DNA from: Actinoallomurus liliacearum
GTDB lineage: Bacteria; Actinomycetota; Actinomycetes; Streptosporangiales; Streptosporangiaceae
DNA length: 64,000 bases
Assembly: GCF_039542035.1 (NCBI RefSeq)
Contig: NZ_BAABHJ010000002.1
Location: 186,001-250,000 of the forward strand
Reading direction: 5' to 3'
In this document: piece by piece, positions 12,329-20,085 of the stretch
Numbering within the stretch: the stretch's first letter is position 1
How the letters are laid out: every line of letters starts with the position of its first letter
Program-made: the position numbers and the translations under genes
Notes under the pieces: model-generated
The model's database searches: none
What the model saw: only the letters and a program-made list of their open reading frames with translations
Told to the model about the DNA's origin: nothing

Positions 12329-12646
12329 TCATCCCGCAGCTCTATGCCCGCCTTCGGCCGGAGTGTCAGCGATGGCTTCGTCCGCGGCTTCGGCGGCCGT
12401 GCCGGGTGGGCTGACCTGGACCAGCAGCGCGTCGAGTGACAGGTCCAGGACCCCGGCGACGGAGACGACCGTGAAGAAGGCCGGTGTGGGGATGCGGCCC
12501 CTCTCGATCTTCCGCAGAGTCTCCGGGGAGATCCCGGCCTGGAGTGCCACGTCGGTGATGCTGCGCGAACCCCTGGCCTCGCGCAGCAGGTCGCCCAGCC
12601 GTTCCCCGCGCAGGCGGTCGGCGATCGACAACGGTTCCCGTACCAT
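12329..12646 (-). CDS. XRE-family helix-turn-helix regulator
   Basis: A 105-residue single-domain protein. The HTH runs through LGDLLREARGSRSITDVALQAGISPETLRKIERGRIPTP (about 14-52), with the classic LxxIERG after the recognition helix. The ATG at 12646 is chosen; longer readings would run through the operator and into the divergent map gene. It sits 53 bp from, and divergent to, the methionine aminopeptidase gene, an arrangement I have seen for map paralogues in streptomycetes. It probably binds the palindrome between the two genes. Confidence 0.85.
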   Translation of the reverse strand: MVREPLSIADRLRGERLGDLLREARGSRSITDVALQAGISPETLRKIERGRIPTPAFFTVVSVAGVLDLSLDALLVQVSPPGTAAEAADEAIADTPAEGGHRAAG

Positions 12647-12655
12647 GTGCCCAAT

Positions 12656-12672
12656 ACTAATACCGGTATAGT
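12656..12672. promoter_or_regulatory. Operator candidate with perfect ATACCGGTAT core
   Basis: The 10-bp palindrome ATACCGGTAT (12660-12669) sits inside ACTAATACCGGTATAGT, symmetric except at two paired positions. It lies 9 bases upstream of the XRE start and about 30 bases upstream of the map start, and it contains TATAGT-like -10 material for both directions. XRE proteins commonly bind such short symmetric sites. Confidence 0.6.
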
Positions 12673-12698
12673 TATCGGAAGTTAGAAGGAGGCAGGAG

Positions 12699-13466
12699 TT
12701 GATCGAGCTCAAGACCGCCACCGAGATCGAGGTGATGCGGGAGGCCGGCCGGGTCGTCGCGGCGGTGCACGCACAGGTTCGTTCGTACGCGTCGGTCGGC
12801 GTGTCCCTCCGTGAGCTCGACGAGCTGGCCCGCCAGATCATGCACGAGGCCGGGGCCGGATCGTCCTTCCTCGGCTACCACCCGACGTTCGGCGCCACTC
12901 CCTACCCCGGCGTGATCTGCACCTCGGTGAACGAGGTCATGCTGCACGGCCTGCCCACCGGCTATCGGCTCCGTGACGGCGACCTGCTGAGCATCGACTG
13001 CGGCGCCCACATCGACGGCTGGCATGCCGACGGCGCCGTCAGCTTCTGCGTCGGCCGGGCCCGCCAGGGCGACGGCGACCTGATCCGGACGGCCGAGGAC
13101 ATGCTGGCCGCCGGGATCAAGAAGGCCGTGCCGGGCGCGCGGCTTGGCGACATCGGCCAGACCATGTCCCGTATCGGCCGCGCGGCCGGCTACGGCATCC
13201 AGCACGACTTCGCCGGCCACGGCATCGGGCGGGCCATGCACGAGGATCCGTTCGTACCCAACGAGGGCCGTCGAGGGCACGGCCTGAGGCTCCGCCCCGG
13301 CATGGTCATCGCCATCGAGCCGAGCCTGATGGCCGGAGGCGATGACGACTACACGATGGCCGAGGACGGCTGGTCCCTGTGCAGCGGTGACGGCAGCCGT
13401 ACGGTCCACGTCGAGCACTCGGTGGCCGTCACCGACGACGGGCCGGTCATCCTGACCCTCCCCTGA
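12699..13466 (+). CDS. map: Methionine aminopeptidase, type I
   Basis: A 255-residue cytoplasmic dimetal hydrolase that removes N-terminal Met from nascent proteins. All five metal ligands are visible: D100 and D111 in LSIDCGAHIDGWHADGA, H174 in GHGIGRAMHEDP, E207 in IAIEPSL and E239 in EHSVAVTD, with the substrate His83 in MLHGLPTG. The TTG start at 12699 is supported by AAGGAGGCAGG directly upstream at good spacing. It stands outside any secY-adk-map operon, so it is likely a second, conditionally expressed MetAP under the neighbouring XRE regulator. Alternative MetAPs can confer inhibitor tolerance, but that is inference. Confidence 0.95.
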   Translation: MIELKTATEIEVMREAGRVVAAVHAQVRSYASVGVSLRELDELARQIMHEAGAGSSFLGYHPTFGATPYPGVICTSVNEVMLHGLPTGYRLRDGDLLSIDCGAHIDGWHADGAVSFCVGRARQGDGDLIRTAEDMLAAGIKKAVPGARLGDIGQTMSRIGRAAGYGIQHDFAGHGIGRAMHEDPFVPNEGRRGHGLRLRPGMVIAIEPSLMAGGDDDYTMAEDGWSLCSGDGSRTVHVEHSVAVTDDGPVILTLP

Positions 13467-13681
13467 TGCCCAAGGGGAGAGGGCCGCGGTTCGGTTGAGA
13501 CCGGCTTCGAGGTCAGGGCCCGGCTGGGGGCATGTCCGCCGTTCATCAAGCCGAAGGACAGCCCGCCCGTCCATGGCGGCACTACACCGGCAGGACCAGT
13601 AGCCCGTCGCTGGTCACTCATCAGGTGCGACTTCCATGACCGGGAGTTACACCAGTACAGACCCGCCTCGGGCTGCGGCGT

Positions 13682-14452
13682 TCATCCGGCGGTGTCGGAT
13701 GCCGGCGTCGGCTGGGGCTGGGGCTGGGCCCGGGTGAGGTTGTCCATTATCAGTCCGAGGGTGAACTCGAACCGGTCGTGTCCGGTGCCGGAGGTCAGCT
13801 CAGCGGCATAGCGTCGGGTCTGCGGAAATGTGTCGGCCGGCAGTGCGGTGAACCGGCGGATCAGCTCCTCGCGACCAAGGACCCATTCCTGGTCCGGGTG
13901 TCTGCGCCGCTGCTGGACCAACGACTGCTCCAAGGTGTAGGCGCTGACGTAGAGAGACAGAGCATCGAGCACCCAGGCGGCGCTCTGCGGTTCGATTCCG
14001 CCGGCGAGCAGGATCGCCAAAAGCCCTTCCTTGACCCGCAACGTGGAGAGGTTGGTCGGGACTACGCCCAGCGCGGCACGGGAGACTCCGGGGTATTTCA
14101 GGTACTGGTCGCGGATCTGCGCGTACACGTCCAGGATCTGCTTGCGCCACGTGGCCGGGTCCGGTTCGGGCAGCACGACCTCGGAGCAGAGCCGGCCGAC
14201 GAGCAGATCGTCGATGTCCTCTTTGTTGACGATGTGCGCGTACAGCGACGACGGCCCGGTGTCGAGTACCGCGGCGACTCGACGGATGGTCAGTGCGTCG
14301 TAGCCCTCGGTGGCCACGACCTGCAGGGCGGCGTCGGTGATCCGGTCGACCGTGATGGGCTTCTTGCGTGGTGACGCCGCTGAGGGCTCCCCAGCGGGCT
14401 GGGCGTGACGAGCTGCTCGGCGTTGCCAGGGATCGGAGGGCATACCGATCAC
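13682..14452 (-). CDS. TetR-family regulator (tetracycline-repressor-like C-domain)
   Basis: A 256-residue protein. After a basic leader, the HTH is at about 45-70 (LTIRRVAAVLDTGPSSLYAHIVNKEDI). The NKEDIDDLLVGRL stretch and overall length fit the TetR_C-type subgroup. It is divergent from a TetX-like FAD monooxygenase at 14552, with a long inverted repeat between them. This layout is classic for a drug-sensing repressor with an inactivating enzyme. Confidence 0.9.
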   Translation of the reverse strand: MIGMPSDPWQRRAARHAQPAGEPSAASPRKKPITVDRITDAALQVVATEGYDALTIRRVAAVLDTGPSSLYAHIVNKEDIDDLLVGRLCSEVVLPEPDPATWRKQILDVYAQIRDQYLKYPGVSRAALGVVPTNLSTLRVKEGLLAILLAGGIEPQSAAWVLDALSLYVSAYTLEQSLVQQRRRHPDQEWVLGREELIRRFTALPADTFPQTRRYAAELTSGTGHDRFEFTLGLIMDNLTRAQPQPQPTPASDTAG

Positions 14453-14464
14453 TATAGCTTGACA

Positions 14465-14496
14465 CGATCTAAGTTCTCCAAGTAGAGCTTAGATCG
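14465..14496. promoter_or_regulatory. TetR operator CGATCTAAG-N14-CTTAGATCG
   Basis: Two perfect 9-bp arms at 14465-14473 and 14488-14496 flank 14 bases. A third related half site, AACTAAGTT (14506-14514), follows toward the monooxygenase. The repeat starts 13 bases from the TetR ATG and ends 56 bases before the monooxygenase ATG, so one site can shut off both promoters. Confidence 0.75.
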
Positions 14497-14551
14497 TTCA
14501 TGCAGAACTAAGTTCGTATCTGCTCGGAAAATCTTGTTCAGGAGGTGTGTG

Positions 14552-15685
14552 ATGCGAGTTTCCGTGGTCGGAGCCGGTCTGGGAGGTCTGTGCTTGGCGC
14601 AGGGTCTGCGTGGTGCCGGGATCGAGGCCGACGTGTACGAGCGGGACCCGGCGATCACCGCGCGGTTCCAGGGCTACCGGCTCGTGCTGAGCCCGATGGG
14701 GTTCGAGGCGCTGCGCGGATGTCTGCCGCTGCGCTGGCACCCGCTGCTGGACGCGATCGTCGGTGACGCCTATGCCGAGCGGCTGATCCTGGACCCGCAG
14801 TTGAACCGGATCGGCGAGCTCGGCCCCGGTAGGACCGGGATCGTGATCGACCGGCACGTGCTGCGGCACCTGCTGCTGACCGGACTCACCGTGCGCACCG
14901 GGGCCGAGCTGACCGGCTACGACGTGCTGGACGACGGCAAGGTCGAAGCCCGGTTCGCGCACGGCGACCCGACCACCGCCGACCTGCTCGTCGGGGCGGA
15001 CGGGGTCGGCTCCGCCGTCCGTGCGGTGCTCTCGCCGCAGACCACCGCGACCGACACCGGCACCCGGTTCGTCATCGGCCGTACGCCGCTGACCGAGCGC
15101 TTTGCCACCCTGGAGCCGGCCTTCGGCTCGAAGATTGCCGGGGCCGGGGTGAGCCTGATGCTCGGAGCGATGCGTTTCCGTACCCCGCCGAAGCAGGCGG
15201 CCGAGGAACTGGCACCCGAGGTGCCCCTCCCCGATATCCGCGACTACGTGCGCTGGGCGATGATCCTGCCACCGAACGGCTCGCTCGGCGCCCCGACCGC
15301 GCAGGAGGCCGTGCTGTCCAGGATGGAGGGCTGGCATCCGGACCTGCAGGCGCTCATCGAGCAGGCCGACCCGGACAACAGCACCCTGCTGTCCATCCGG
15401 GTGGTCGAGCCCCGCGAGCGCTGGGCGCCCGGTCCGGTCACACTGCTCGGAGACGCCATCCACGCCACCTCCCCGACCGGCGGCAACGGCGCGAACACCG
15501 CCCTGCGCGATGCCGACTTGCTGCGCCGCTGCCTGATCGAGGCCGGCGAGCGCCGCCAAGACCTCCTCGGCGCGGTCGGCGACTACGAGCGGCAGATGTT
15601 CGAGTACGGGGGCGAGGCCGTGCGCCACAGCCTCGCCGCGCTTCCCGCTTTCGCCCCGAACCCGGAACGACCCGAGCCGGTATAG
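14552..15685 (+). CDS. FAD-dependent monooxygenase (TetX/aromatic hydroxylase-like)
   Basis: A 377-residue single-component flavin hydroxylase. It has the N-terminal GAGLGGLCLA dinucleotide fold, an ADLLVGADGVGSAVR DG motif (about 145-160) and LLGDAIHATSPTGGNGANTAL (about 298-318) for FAD and substrate. This set is shared by TetX and polyketide-tailoring hydroxylases; I cannot tell a resistance enzyme from a biosynthetic one. The ATG at 14552 is preceded by AGGAGGTGTGTG, a strong ribosome site. It is controlled by the divergent TetR gene. Confidence 0.9.
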   Translation: MRVSVVGAGLGGLCLAQGLRGAGIEADVYERDPAITARFQGYRLVLSPMGFEALRGCLPLRWHPLLDAIVGDAYAERLILDPQLNRIGELGPGRTGIVIDRHVLRHLLLTGLTVRTGAELTGYDVLDDGKVEARFAHGDPTTADLLVGADGVGSAVRAVLSPQTTATDTGTRFVIGRTPLTERFATLEPAFGSKIAGAGVSLMLGAMRFRTPPKQAAEELAPEVPLPDIRDYVRWAMILPPNGSLGAPTAQEAVLSRMEGWHPDLQALIEQADPDNSTLLSIRVVEPRERWAPGPVTLLGDAIHATSPTGGNGANTALRDADLLRRCLIEAGERRQDLLGAVGDYERQMFEYGGEAVRHSLAALPAFAPNPERPEPV

Positions 15686-15710
15686 GTTCAGAGCCTCCCG
15701 GGGAAGGGTG

Positions 15711-16472
15711 TCAGCCCTCGCGGCTGGGGAGCATGGCCAGGGCCTGGGAGCGCTGTGCGACGAGGTCGTCGTAGGTGCCGTCACGTTCGGCCCAGCGGTG
15801 CATGAGGACGCCCTTCACGAGGACCTCGTGGGGGGTGGGGTCTTCTGAGAGCAGTTGCATGACCTCGGTGGCGAAGTCGTCGAGCGGCAGCGCGTGCGGG
15901 TTCACCTTTTCCTGGTCTGCTGTGGCGACGGCCGGGGGGACGAGCTCGACGACGCCGACACCGGTGCCGTCCAGCTGCGCGCGCAGTGCCTCCGAGTAGG
16001 CGTGCACCGCGGCCTTCGACGCGGCGTAGCTGGGCATGGGCGGGAACGGCAGGAAGGCGATGCCGGAGGTGACGGTGATGAAGGTGCCGGCGCCCCGCCG
16101 GACCAGGTGCGGGGTGAAGGCGTCGATGATCCGGATGGTGCCGACCAGGTTGGTGTCGATCACCGTCTCTGCCGCCTCGAAGTGCGCGGGGTCGCGCAGG
16201 TCCTCCAGGAGCATGACGCCCGACATCGTCACCACCGTGTCCAGCCCGGGGTACCGGGCGAGCACGGCGTCGCGGAGAGAGGCGACGGAGGAACTGTCGG
16301 TGACGTCGATACCGAACGTGCCGAAACCTTCCCCGGCGAGTTCCGCGAGCGCCTCCGGGTTGCGGCCGCCAACGGCCACGGTGCTGCCCGCCGTGGCGAA
16401 CCGCCGGGCCAGCTCCCGCCCGATACCCGAGGTCCCGCCGACGATGAGAACGGTGCGGTTGGAGAGATCCAC
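15711..16472 (-). CDS. SDR-family oxidoreductase (DltE-like)
   Basis: A 253-residue Rossmann short-chain dehydrogenase. It has VGGTSGIGRELARRF (cofactor loop, 11-25), the catalytic Ser in TVTSGIAFLP, and Tyr/Lys in SYAASKAAVHAYSEAL (YxxxK). GGRN after the second strand suggests NADP. It is divergent from the XRE/MmyB-type regulator at 16662, a frequent actinomycete pairing in which the regulator controls the dehydrogenase. Substrate unknown. Confidence 0.9.
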   Translation of the reverse strand: MDLSNRTVLIVGGTSGIGRELARRFATAGSTVAVGGRNPEALAELAGEGFGTFGIDVTDSSSVASLRDAVLARYPGLDTVVTMSGVMLLEDLRDPAHFEAAETVIDTNLVGTIRIIDAFTPHLVRRGAGTFITVTSGIAFLPFPPMPSYAASKAAVHAYSEALRAQLDGTGVGVVELVPPAVATADQEKVNPHALPLDDFATEVMQLLSEDPTPHEVLVKGVLMHRWAERDGTYDDLVAQRSQALAMLPSREG

Positions 16473-16661
16473 GAGATCTTCCCTTCAGTCCAGGGCGCCG
16501 GCGGCGTTCAGGCCCGCAGCGCAGACAGCGGTGTCCTCTGTCTCTTTCAAAACAGTGCCATCGCAGTCTTGACGACATCCGCTGGGTGTGGCAGGGCCCC
16601 CCTCTTCCCTGGTCCTGGCAGGGCCCCCTCTGAGATACGCGCACCGCATTACGGTGTTGGT

Positions 16662-17516
16662 ATGAAGGATGAGGAATCCGGCAACCGGCTTGGCCACTAC
16701 CTTCGTGCCCGGCGTGAGCTGGTCTCCCCGACGCAGGCAGGACTCCCGCCCGGCGGCAACCGCCGTGTGCCCGGCCTGCGCCGTGAGGAAGTCGCCCTGC
16801 TCGCCGGAATCAGTCCTGACTACTACCTGCGCCTGGAACGGGGCCGTGACAAGAATCCCTCACCGCAGGTCCTCGAATCACTCGCGCGGGTCCTGCAGCT
16901 CGACGACATAGAGCGGGCCTACCTACTCGGCCTCGCGGCGGCACGCCCCAGGGCGCCGCGCCGCAAGCGGCCCGAGCACGTACCGGCGCGGGTGCACGAG
17001 CTGCTCGCCCACCTTCAGATCCCCGCGTTCGTCGAAGGGCGCGCGTTCGATGTCCTGGCCTCCAACCCCATGGCCGTCGCACTCTCCCCCCGCCTGCGGC
17101 CCGGCCAGAACCGGCTTCGTTCTCTCCTCCTTGATCCCGAGGAACAGGCCTTCCACCAGGACTGGACGAAAGCCACCGCCGATTTCATCGCCGCCCTCCG
17201 CACCACCATCGGGGACGACACCGACAACCCCCGGTTCGTCGAGCTCGTCGGAGAACTCGCGCTGTCCAGTCAGCGGTTCCGCACCCTGTGGGCCCGCCAC
17301 GACGTGCGCACTCTCGACGGAGGAACGACCACGGTCCACCACCCCGTCGTCGGTGAACTACGCCTCCACCGGGACAAACTCCCCATCGACGACGTCATCC
17401 TCGTCGTCTACTACCCCGACAAGGACAGCGACAGCGACGAGAAACTGCGGCTCCTCGCCGCGCTCTCACACACCGAGTCGGGGGTCGACCAGCATCGGAA
17501 CGAAAAGTCGCGGTAG
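16662..17516 (+). CDS. XRE/MmyB-like helix-turn-helix regulator
   Basis: A 284-residue protein. The N-terminal HTH contains RVPGLRREEVALLAGISPDYYLRLERGRDKNPS (about 31-63), with the family hallmark GLRREE. The C-terminal domain is the MmyB-like ligand-binding fold (FDVLASNPMAVALSP, RFRTLWARHDVR, HHPVVGELRLHRD). The final 12 residues (SGVDQHRNEKSR) are encoded by the terminal inverted repeat of a Tn3-type element, so insertion replaced the native C-terminus and supplies the stop codon. Function may be kept because only the extreme tail is lost. Confidence 0.88.
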   Translation: MKDEESGNRLGHYLRARRELVSPTQAGLPPGGNRRVPGLRREEVALLAGISPDYYLRLERGRDKNPSPQVLESLARVLQLDDIERAYLLGLAAARPRAPRRKRPEHVPARVHELLAHLQIPAFVEGRAFDVLASNPMAVALSPRLRPGQNRLRSLLLDPEEQAFHQDWTKATADFIAALRTTIGDDTDNPRFVELVGELALSSQRFRTLWARHDVRTLDGGTTTVHHPVVGELRLHRDKLPIDDVILVVYYPDKDSDSDEKLRLLAALSHTESGVDQHRNEKSR

Positions 17517-17517
17517 G
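17481..17517. repeat. Tn3-family terminal inverted repeat, left end
   Basis: The sequence begins GGGGTCGACCAGCATCGGAA and continues CGAAAAGTCGCGGTAGG. It matches the Tn3 38-bp end pattern: leading GGGG, central GGAACGAAAA, trailing xxCGxxTAxG. It matches the lone end at 50390 at 34 of 36 positions and pairs with the inverted copy at 18259-18296. Confidence 0.8.
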
Positions 17518-17519
17518 CC

Positions 17520-18091
17520 GGCCGCCTGGATTGACGCCGGCGTGACAGCCGCTCCACCACCTCGCGCAGCCAGGTCAGCCCGGACCACACCTGGATGTCC
17601 GCGACATGCGCCGGACCGAACGCGACGAGATAGCGCAGTACCAGCGCGTCCACCGGTACCGAACGCAGCGGCGTGCCCAGCCGGCTCTGCACCGGTGCCC
17701 ATGCCGCGGGACCGTTCTTGCCCCAGACGCCCCGTGGTGGCACCTGGCACAGCGCGATGTGATGCGTCGCCGCGTACGCCAGCGCGTTCGGATCGGCGTC
17801 TGGCCAGTGTTCCGCAAGCAGCTTGCCGAGCTCGGCGCGGGTGCGCGGCTGCTCCTCCAGCAGCCGCTTCGCCTGCCTGAGCAGCGCGTCCCGGTTCACT
17901 CCCTGGGTACCGTGGCGAAAGTGCCCGCTGAACCGGGCGGCGTGCAGCGGATGGAACAGCGGGCGCCAGTCCAGGCAATCGCGCGCTGACGAGATGCACG
18001 GTGTTGCGCATCAGGTGCAGCCGTACCACCTGACGCTGCTCGGTCAGCGTCGAAAGCTCGTCCGCCGCGAAGTCCTGGAGACGGGTCCACA
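17520..18091 (-). pseudogene. AlkZ-like winged-helix protein, frameshifted and truncated
   Basis: The minus strand encodes LWTRLQDFAADELSTLTEQR and LHLMRNTVHLVSAR, then after one frame change near 17990 DCLDWRPLFHPLHAA, then LLEEQPRTRAELGKLL, CQVPPRGVWGKNGPAAW and VDALVLRYLVAFGPAHVAD. This order of motifs is that of the winged-helix DUF1006/AlkZ-type DNA-binding proteins, whose studied members are DNA glycosylases for crosslinks. The N-terminal approximately 60 residues and the C-terminal third are absent: the first is cut at a Tn3 transposase fragment, the second at the terminal repeat. Not expected to be functional. Confidence 0.7.
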
Positions 18092-18097
18092 ATCCTA

Positions 18098-18258
18098 GAT
18101 GCCGCCCGCGGCCGCATCGATCTGGAGCGCATCGAGCGGAACTGGGAGGACGTGCTGCGGATCATCGGTTCCATCCACACCGGCGCGGTGCGGGCCTGAA
18201 CATGCTGGGCCGGTACAGTTCCTGCTGCCCGCCGGACGCTCACCAGGAGCGACGGCGC
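18098..18258 (+). pseudogene. Tn3-family transposase (TnpA), internally deleted remnant
   Basis: The plus strand reads RIDLERIERNWEDVLRIIGS then IHTGAVRA and a stop. This matches the Tn3 transposase stretch before the last catalytic Glu region. One frame later it reads NMLGRYSS, the conserved extreme C-terminal NxLGRYSF motif that is also seen in the separate fragment at 22.7 kb. The material between is deleted. The C-terminal motif lies just inside the right terminal repeat, as in intact Tn3 elements. Confidence 0.65.
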
Positions 18259-18296
18259 CTTAGCGCCGGTTTTCGTTCCGATGTTCCTCAACCCCC
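18259..18296. repeat. Tn3-family terminal inverted repeat, right end
   Basis: Read from the right on the minus strand it starts GGGGGTTGAGGAACATCGGA and continues ACGAAAACCGGCGCTAAG. The GGGG start, GGAACGAAAA core and CTAAG end match the classical Tn3 38-bp repeat. It abuts the truncated SUMF1-domain gene copy. Confidence 0.8.
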
Positions 18297-18743
18297 TACC
18301 AGGCGATCTCGGCCAGCTCGCCGTACCGGACGCCCGTGGTCCCGGCCCGGCAGGCGTACTCCCACTCCGCCTCGGTCGGGAGCCGGTAACCGTCGGCGTC
18401 GCGGTCCCAGACGACGTCCTGCCCGTCGACGTCGTCGCCTCCGGAGTAGCACGGTCGAAGCCCCGCCGCCCGGGAGAGACGATTGCAGAACTCGACGGCC
18501 TCCCTCCAGGAGACGTCGGTGACCGGCGTGCGCGGCCGGGCGTCCACCACCGGTCCTTCGCCGCGTACCTCCCGGTACAGGTCCCAGGTCACCGTGTGAG
18601 CGGCGAGCCGAAAGGCCGCGACCTCGACCTCCCAGCTCCGCTTCGTGCCCTCGTCCCGCAGCACGACCTGTCCGCCGGGGATGTCCATCAGGCCGACGGC
18701 TGACTCGCGTTCCATGATCGCCCAATCCCACCATGCCCGCGGC
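18297..18743 (-). pseudogene. Truncated inverted copy of the SUMF1-domain gene at 45 kb
   Basis: These 447 bp are the reverse complement of 45026-45472 with only two base differences and no gaps. The coded protein begins MERESAVGLMDIPGGQVVL and stops making sense at LAEIAW, exactly where the Tn3 repeat begins, so the C-terminal third (NVWEW, RVFRGGG, GFRLARS) is missing. The two differences are one silent change and one Val-to-Met change. It is a recent duplicate cut by a mobile element. Confidence 0.9.
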
Positions 18744-18783
18744 GGGCTCCCGCCGTGCGGTTCCCCGAAGGGGCCCAGGATCA

Positions 18784-19191
18784 TTACTGACTCAGAATCA
18801 CCCGACCCGCAGGATTCCCGCTGTGGTCATAGCGCTGCTGGGCCGCGATGACCTCGGGGGTGTGCGCCGAAATCCAGCGGACCAGTTGGGCGAACGGGCG
18901 GGACAGGCCTTGGCCCAACTCGGTCAGCTCGTAGCTGACCTGCGGCGGGGTGGTCGGCTCGACGGTGCGCTCTACCAGCCCGTCGCGGACCAGGGTCCGC
19001 AGTTTGGCGGAGAGCATCTTCTCGCTGATGCCCTCGATGCGTCGGCGCAGCTCGAAGAAGCGCATTGGCCCAGGCGTCAGGGCGGCGAGAATCAGGGGCA
19101 CCCACCGTCCGGTGACATGCTCCATCACCTCTCGCCCGGGACAATCGTTGTGAAACGTGTCACTGATCCACTGGGCGTCGCTCTCATCCAC
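18784..19191 (-). CDS. HxlR-family winged-helix regulator
   Basis: A 135-residue protein. It has CPGREVMEHVTGRWVPLILAALTPGPMRFFELRRRIEGISEKMLSAKLRTL, the HxlR winged-helix core with an N-terminal Cys used as a redox or electrophile switch in some members, followed by the wing (VERTVEPTTPPQVSYELTELG). It is divergent from the SDR gene at 19303, the usual HxlR arrangement. Its 3' end lies 40 bp from the duplicated SUMF1 fragment. Confidence 0.9.
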   Translation of the reverse strand: MDESDAQWISDTFHNDCPGREVMEHVTGRWVPLILAALTPGPMRFFELRRRIEGISEKMLSAKLRTLVRDGLVERTVEPTTPPQVSYELTELGQGLSRPFAQLVRWISAHTPEVIAAQQRYDHSGNPAGRVILSQ

Positions 19192-19228
19192 CTGCTCACC
19201 TACCGCTATCTCTAGGGCTTACCACAAG

Positions 19229-19250
19229 GTACGTACTTACAAAGAGTAAG
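19229..19250. promoter_or_regulatory. Candidate HxlR operator
   Basis: GTACGTAC (19229-19236) is a perfect palindrome and overlaps CTTAC-N5-GTAAG (19236-19250), a second perfect inverted repeat. They sit 38 bases from the HxlR start and 53 bases from the SDR start. Confidence 0.5.
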
Positions 19251-19302
19251 CCCAGAACCTAGCGTCTCTCGCGTCTTCGCACCGACGAGTCAGGAGAGAC
19301 AG

Positions 19303-20085
19303 ATGAACAGCAAGCAGGTGGCGCTGGTCAGCGGAGCCAGCCGGGGAATCGGGGCCGCGACCGCGCGCGAGTTGGGCCGGCTCGGCTATCACGTGATCGT
19401 CAATTATCTGCGCGACGCCGAGTCCGCGGAGCTGGTGGTCGAGCAGATCGGCGCCGCGCAGGCGATTCAGGCCGACGTGACCGACGAGGCCCAGGTGACC
19501 ATGCTGGTGGACCGGGTGGTCGCCGAGCACGAGCGGATCGACGTGCTGGTGGGTAATGCCCACACCGCGGCGCCGCCGTTCGGCCCGCTGGAGCATGTGC
19601 CGTGGGAGGCGTTCGCGGCCAAGGTGAGCGTCGAGCTGGCCGGCGTCTACCACCTGACCCGGCGGGTGCTGCCGATCATGCGGCAACGGCGGTCCGGCCG
19701 GATCGTCTACGTCTCCGCCACCGCGGCCGAGCTGATCATCGGCAGCGCCGCCCACTCCACGGCCAAGGCCGCCCTGAACGCCTTCGCCCGGCAGGTCGCC
19801 GGCGAGGCCATACGGGACGGCATCACCGTTAATACCGTCGCCCCTGGCGGGGTCGGTACCGATGCCACCGCTGAGGTGTTCACCGATGGCATCCGGCGCC
19901 ACTTCGGCGACCGGTCGGTGACCGGCACGATGCTGCGGCCGCAGGACCTGGCTCGCCCGATCGCCGCGCTCGTGGACGGCGCGTTCGCCACGGTCACCGG
20001 CCAGGTGATCCCCGTCGATGGCGGATACCCGCTGCTGAGCCAGTTGCTGGACGGCCTGCCGGCCCAGTTCCCCACGCCTTCGTGA
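19303..20085 (+). CDS. SDR-family oxidoreductase (classical, 3-oxoacyl-reductase-like)
   Basis: A 260-residue protein. SGASRGIGAATAREL (10-24) binds NADP and LVGNAHTAAPP replaces the usual NNAG. The catalytic Ser is in VYVSATAAEL, and the YxxxK position reads HSTAKAALNAF, so the catalytic Tyr appears replaced by Ser/His (HSTAK). PVDGGYPLL near the C-terminus is typical of FabG-like proteins. The missing Tyr casts doubt on normal dehydrogenase activity. Preceded by CAGGAGAGACAG; probably controlled by the divergent HxlR gene. Confidence 0.88.
   Translation: MNSKQVALVSGASRGIGAATARELGRLGYHVIVNYLRDAESAELVVEQIGAAQAIQADVTDEAQVTMLVDRVVAEHERIDVLVGNAHTAAPPFGPLEHVPWEAFAAKVSVELAGVYHLTRRVLPIMRQRRSGRIVYVSATAAELIIGSAAHSTAKAALNAFARQVAGEAIRDGITVNTVAPGGVGTDATAEVFTDGIRRHFGDRSVTGTMLRPQDLARPIAALVDGAFATVTGQVIPVDGGYPLLSQLLDGLPAQFPTPS

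Larger units (their letters stand above)
17481..18296. mobile_element. Miniature (internally deleted) Tn3-family transposon
   Basis: About 816 bp are bounded by Tn3-type inverted repeats pointing inward, both carrying CATCGGAACGAAAA. Inside are an internally deleted Tn3 transposase lying toward the right end, as in intact Tn3, and a frameshifted AlkZ-like gene as passenger. It cannot move by itself but could be mobilised in trans. The left end lies in the 3' end of an XRE regulator and the right end cuts a SUMF1-domain gene copy. I found no 5-bp target duplication (GAGTC against TACCA), so the flanks were probably rearranged after insertion. Confidence 0.7.

Noticed and set aside
13467..13681. 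215-bp gap between map and the TetR gene
   Set aside because: Searched for short genes, hairpins and repeats; nothing convincing.
18764..18781. CCCCGAAGGGG hairpin after the HxlR gene as a terminator
   Set aside because: The stem has only four G/C pairs and no T-run follows. Weak evidence.
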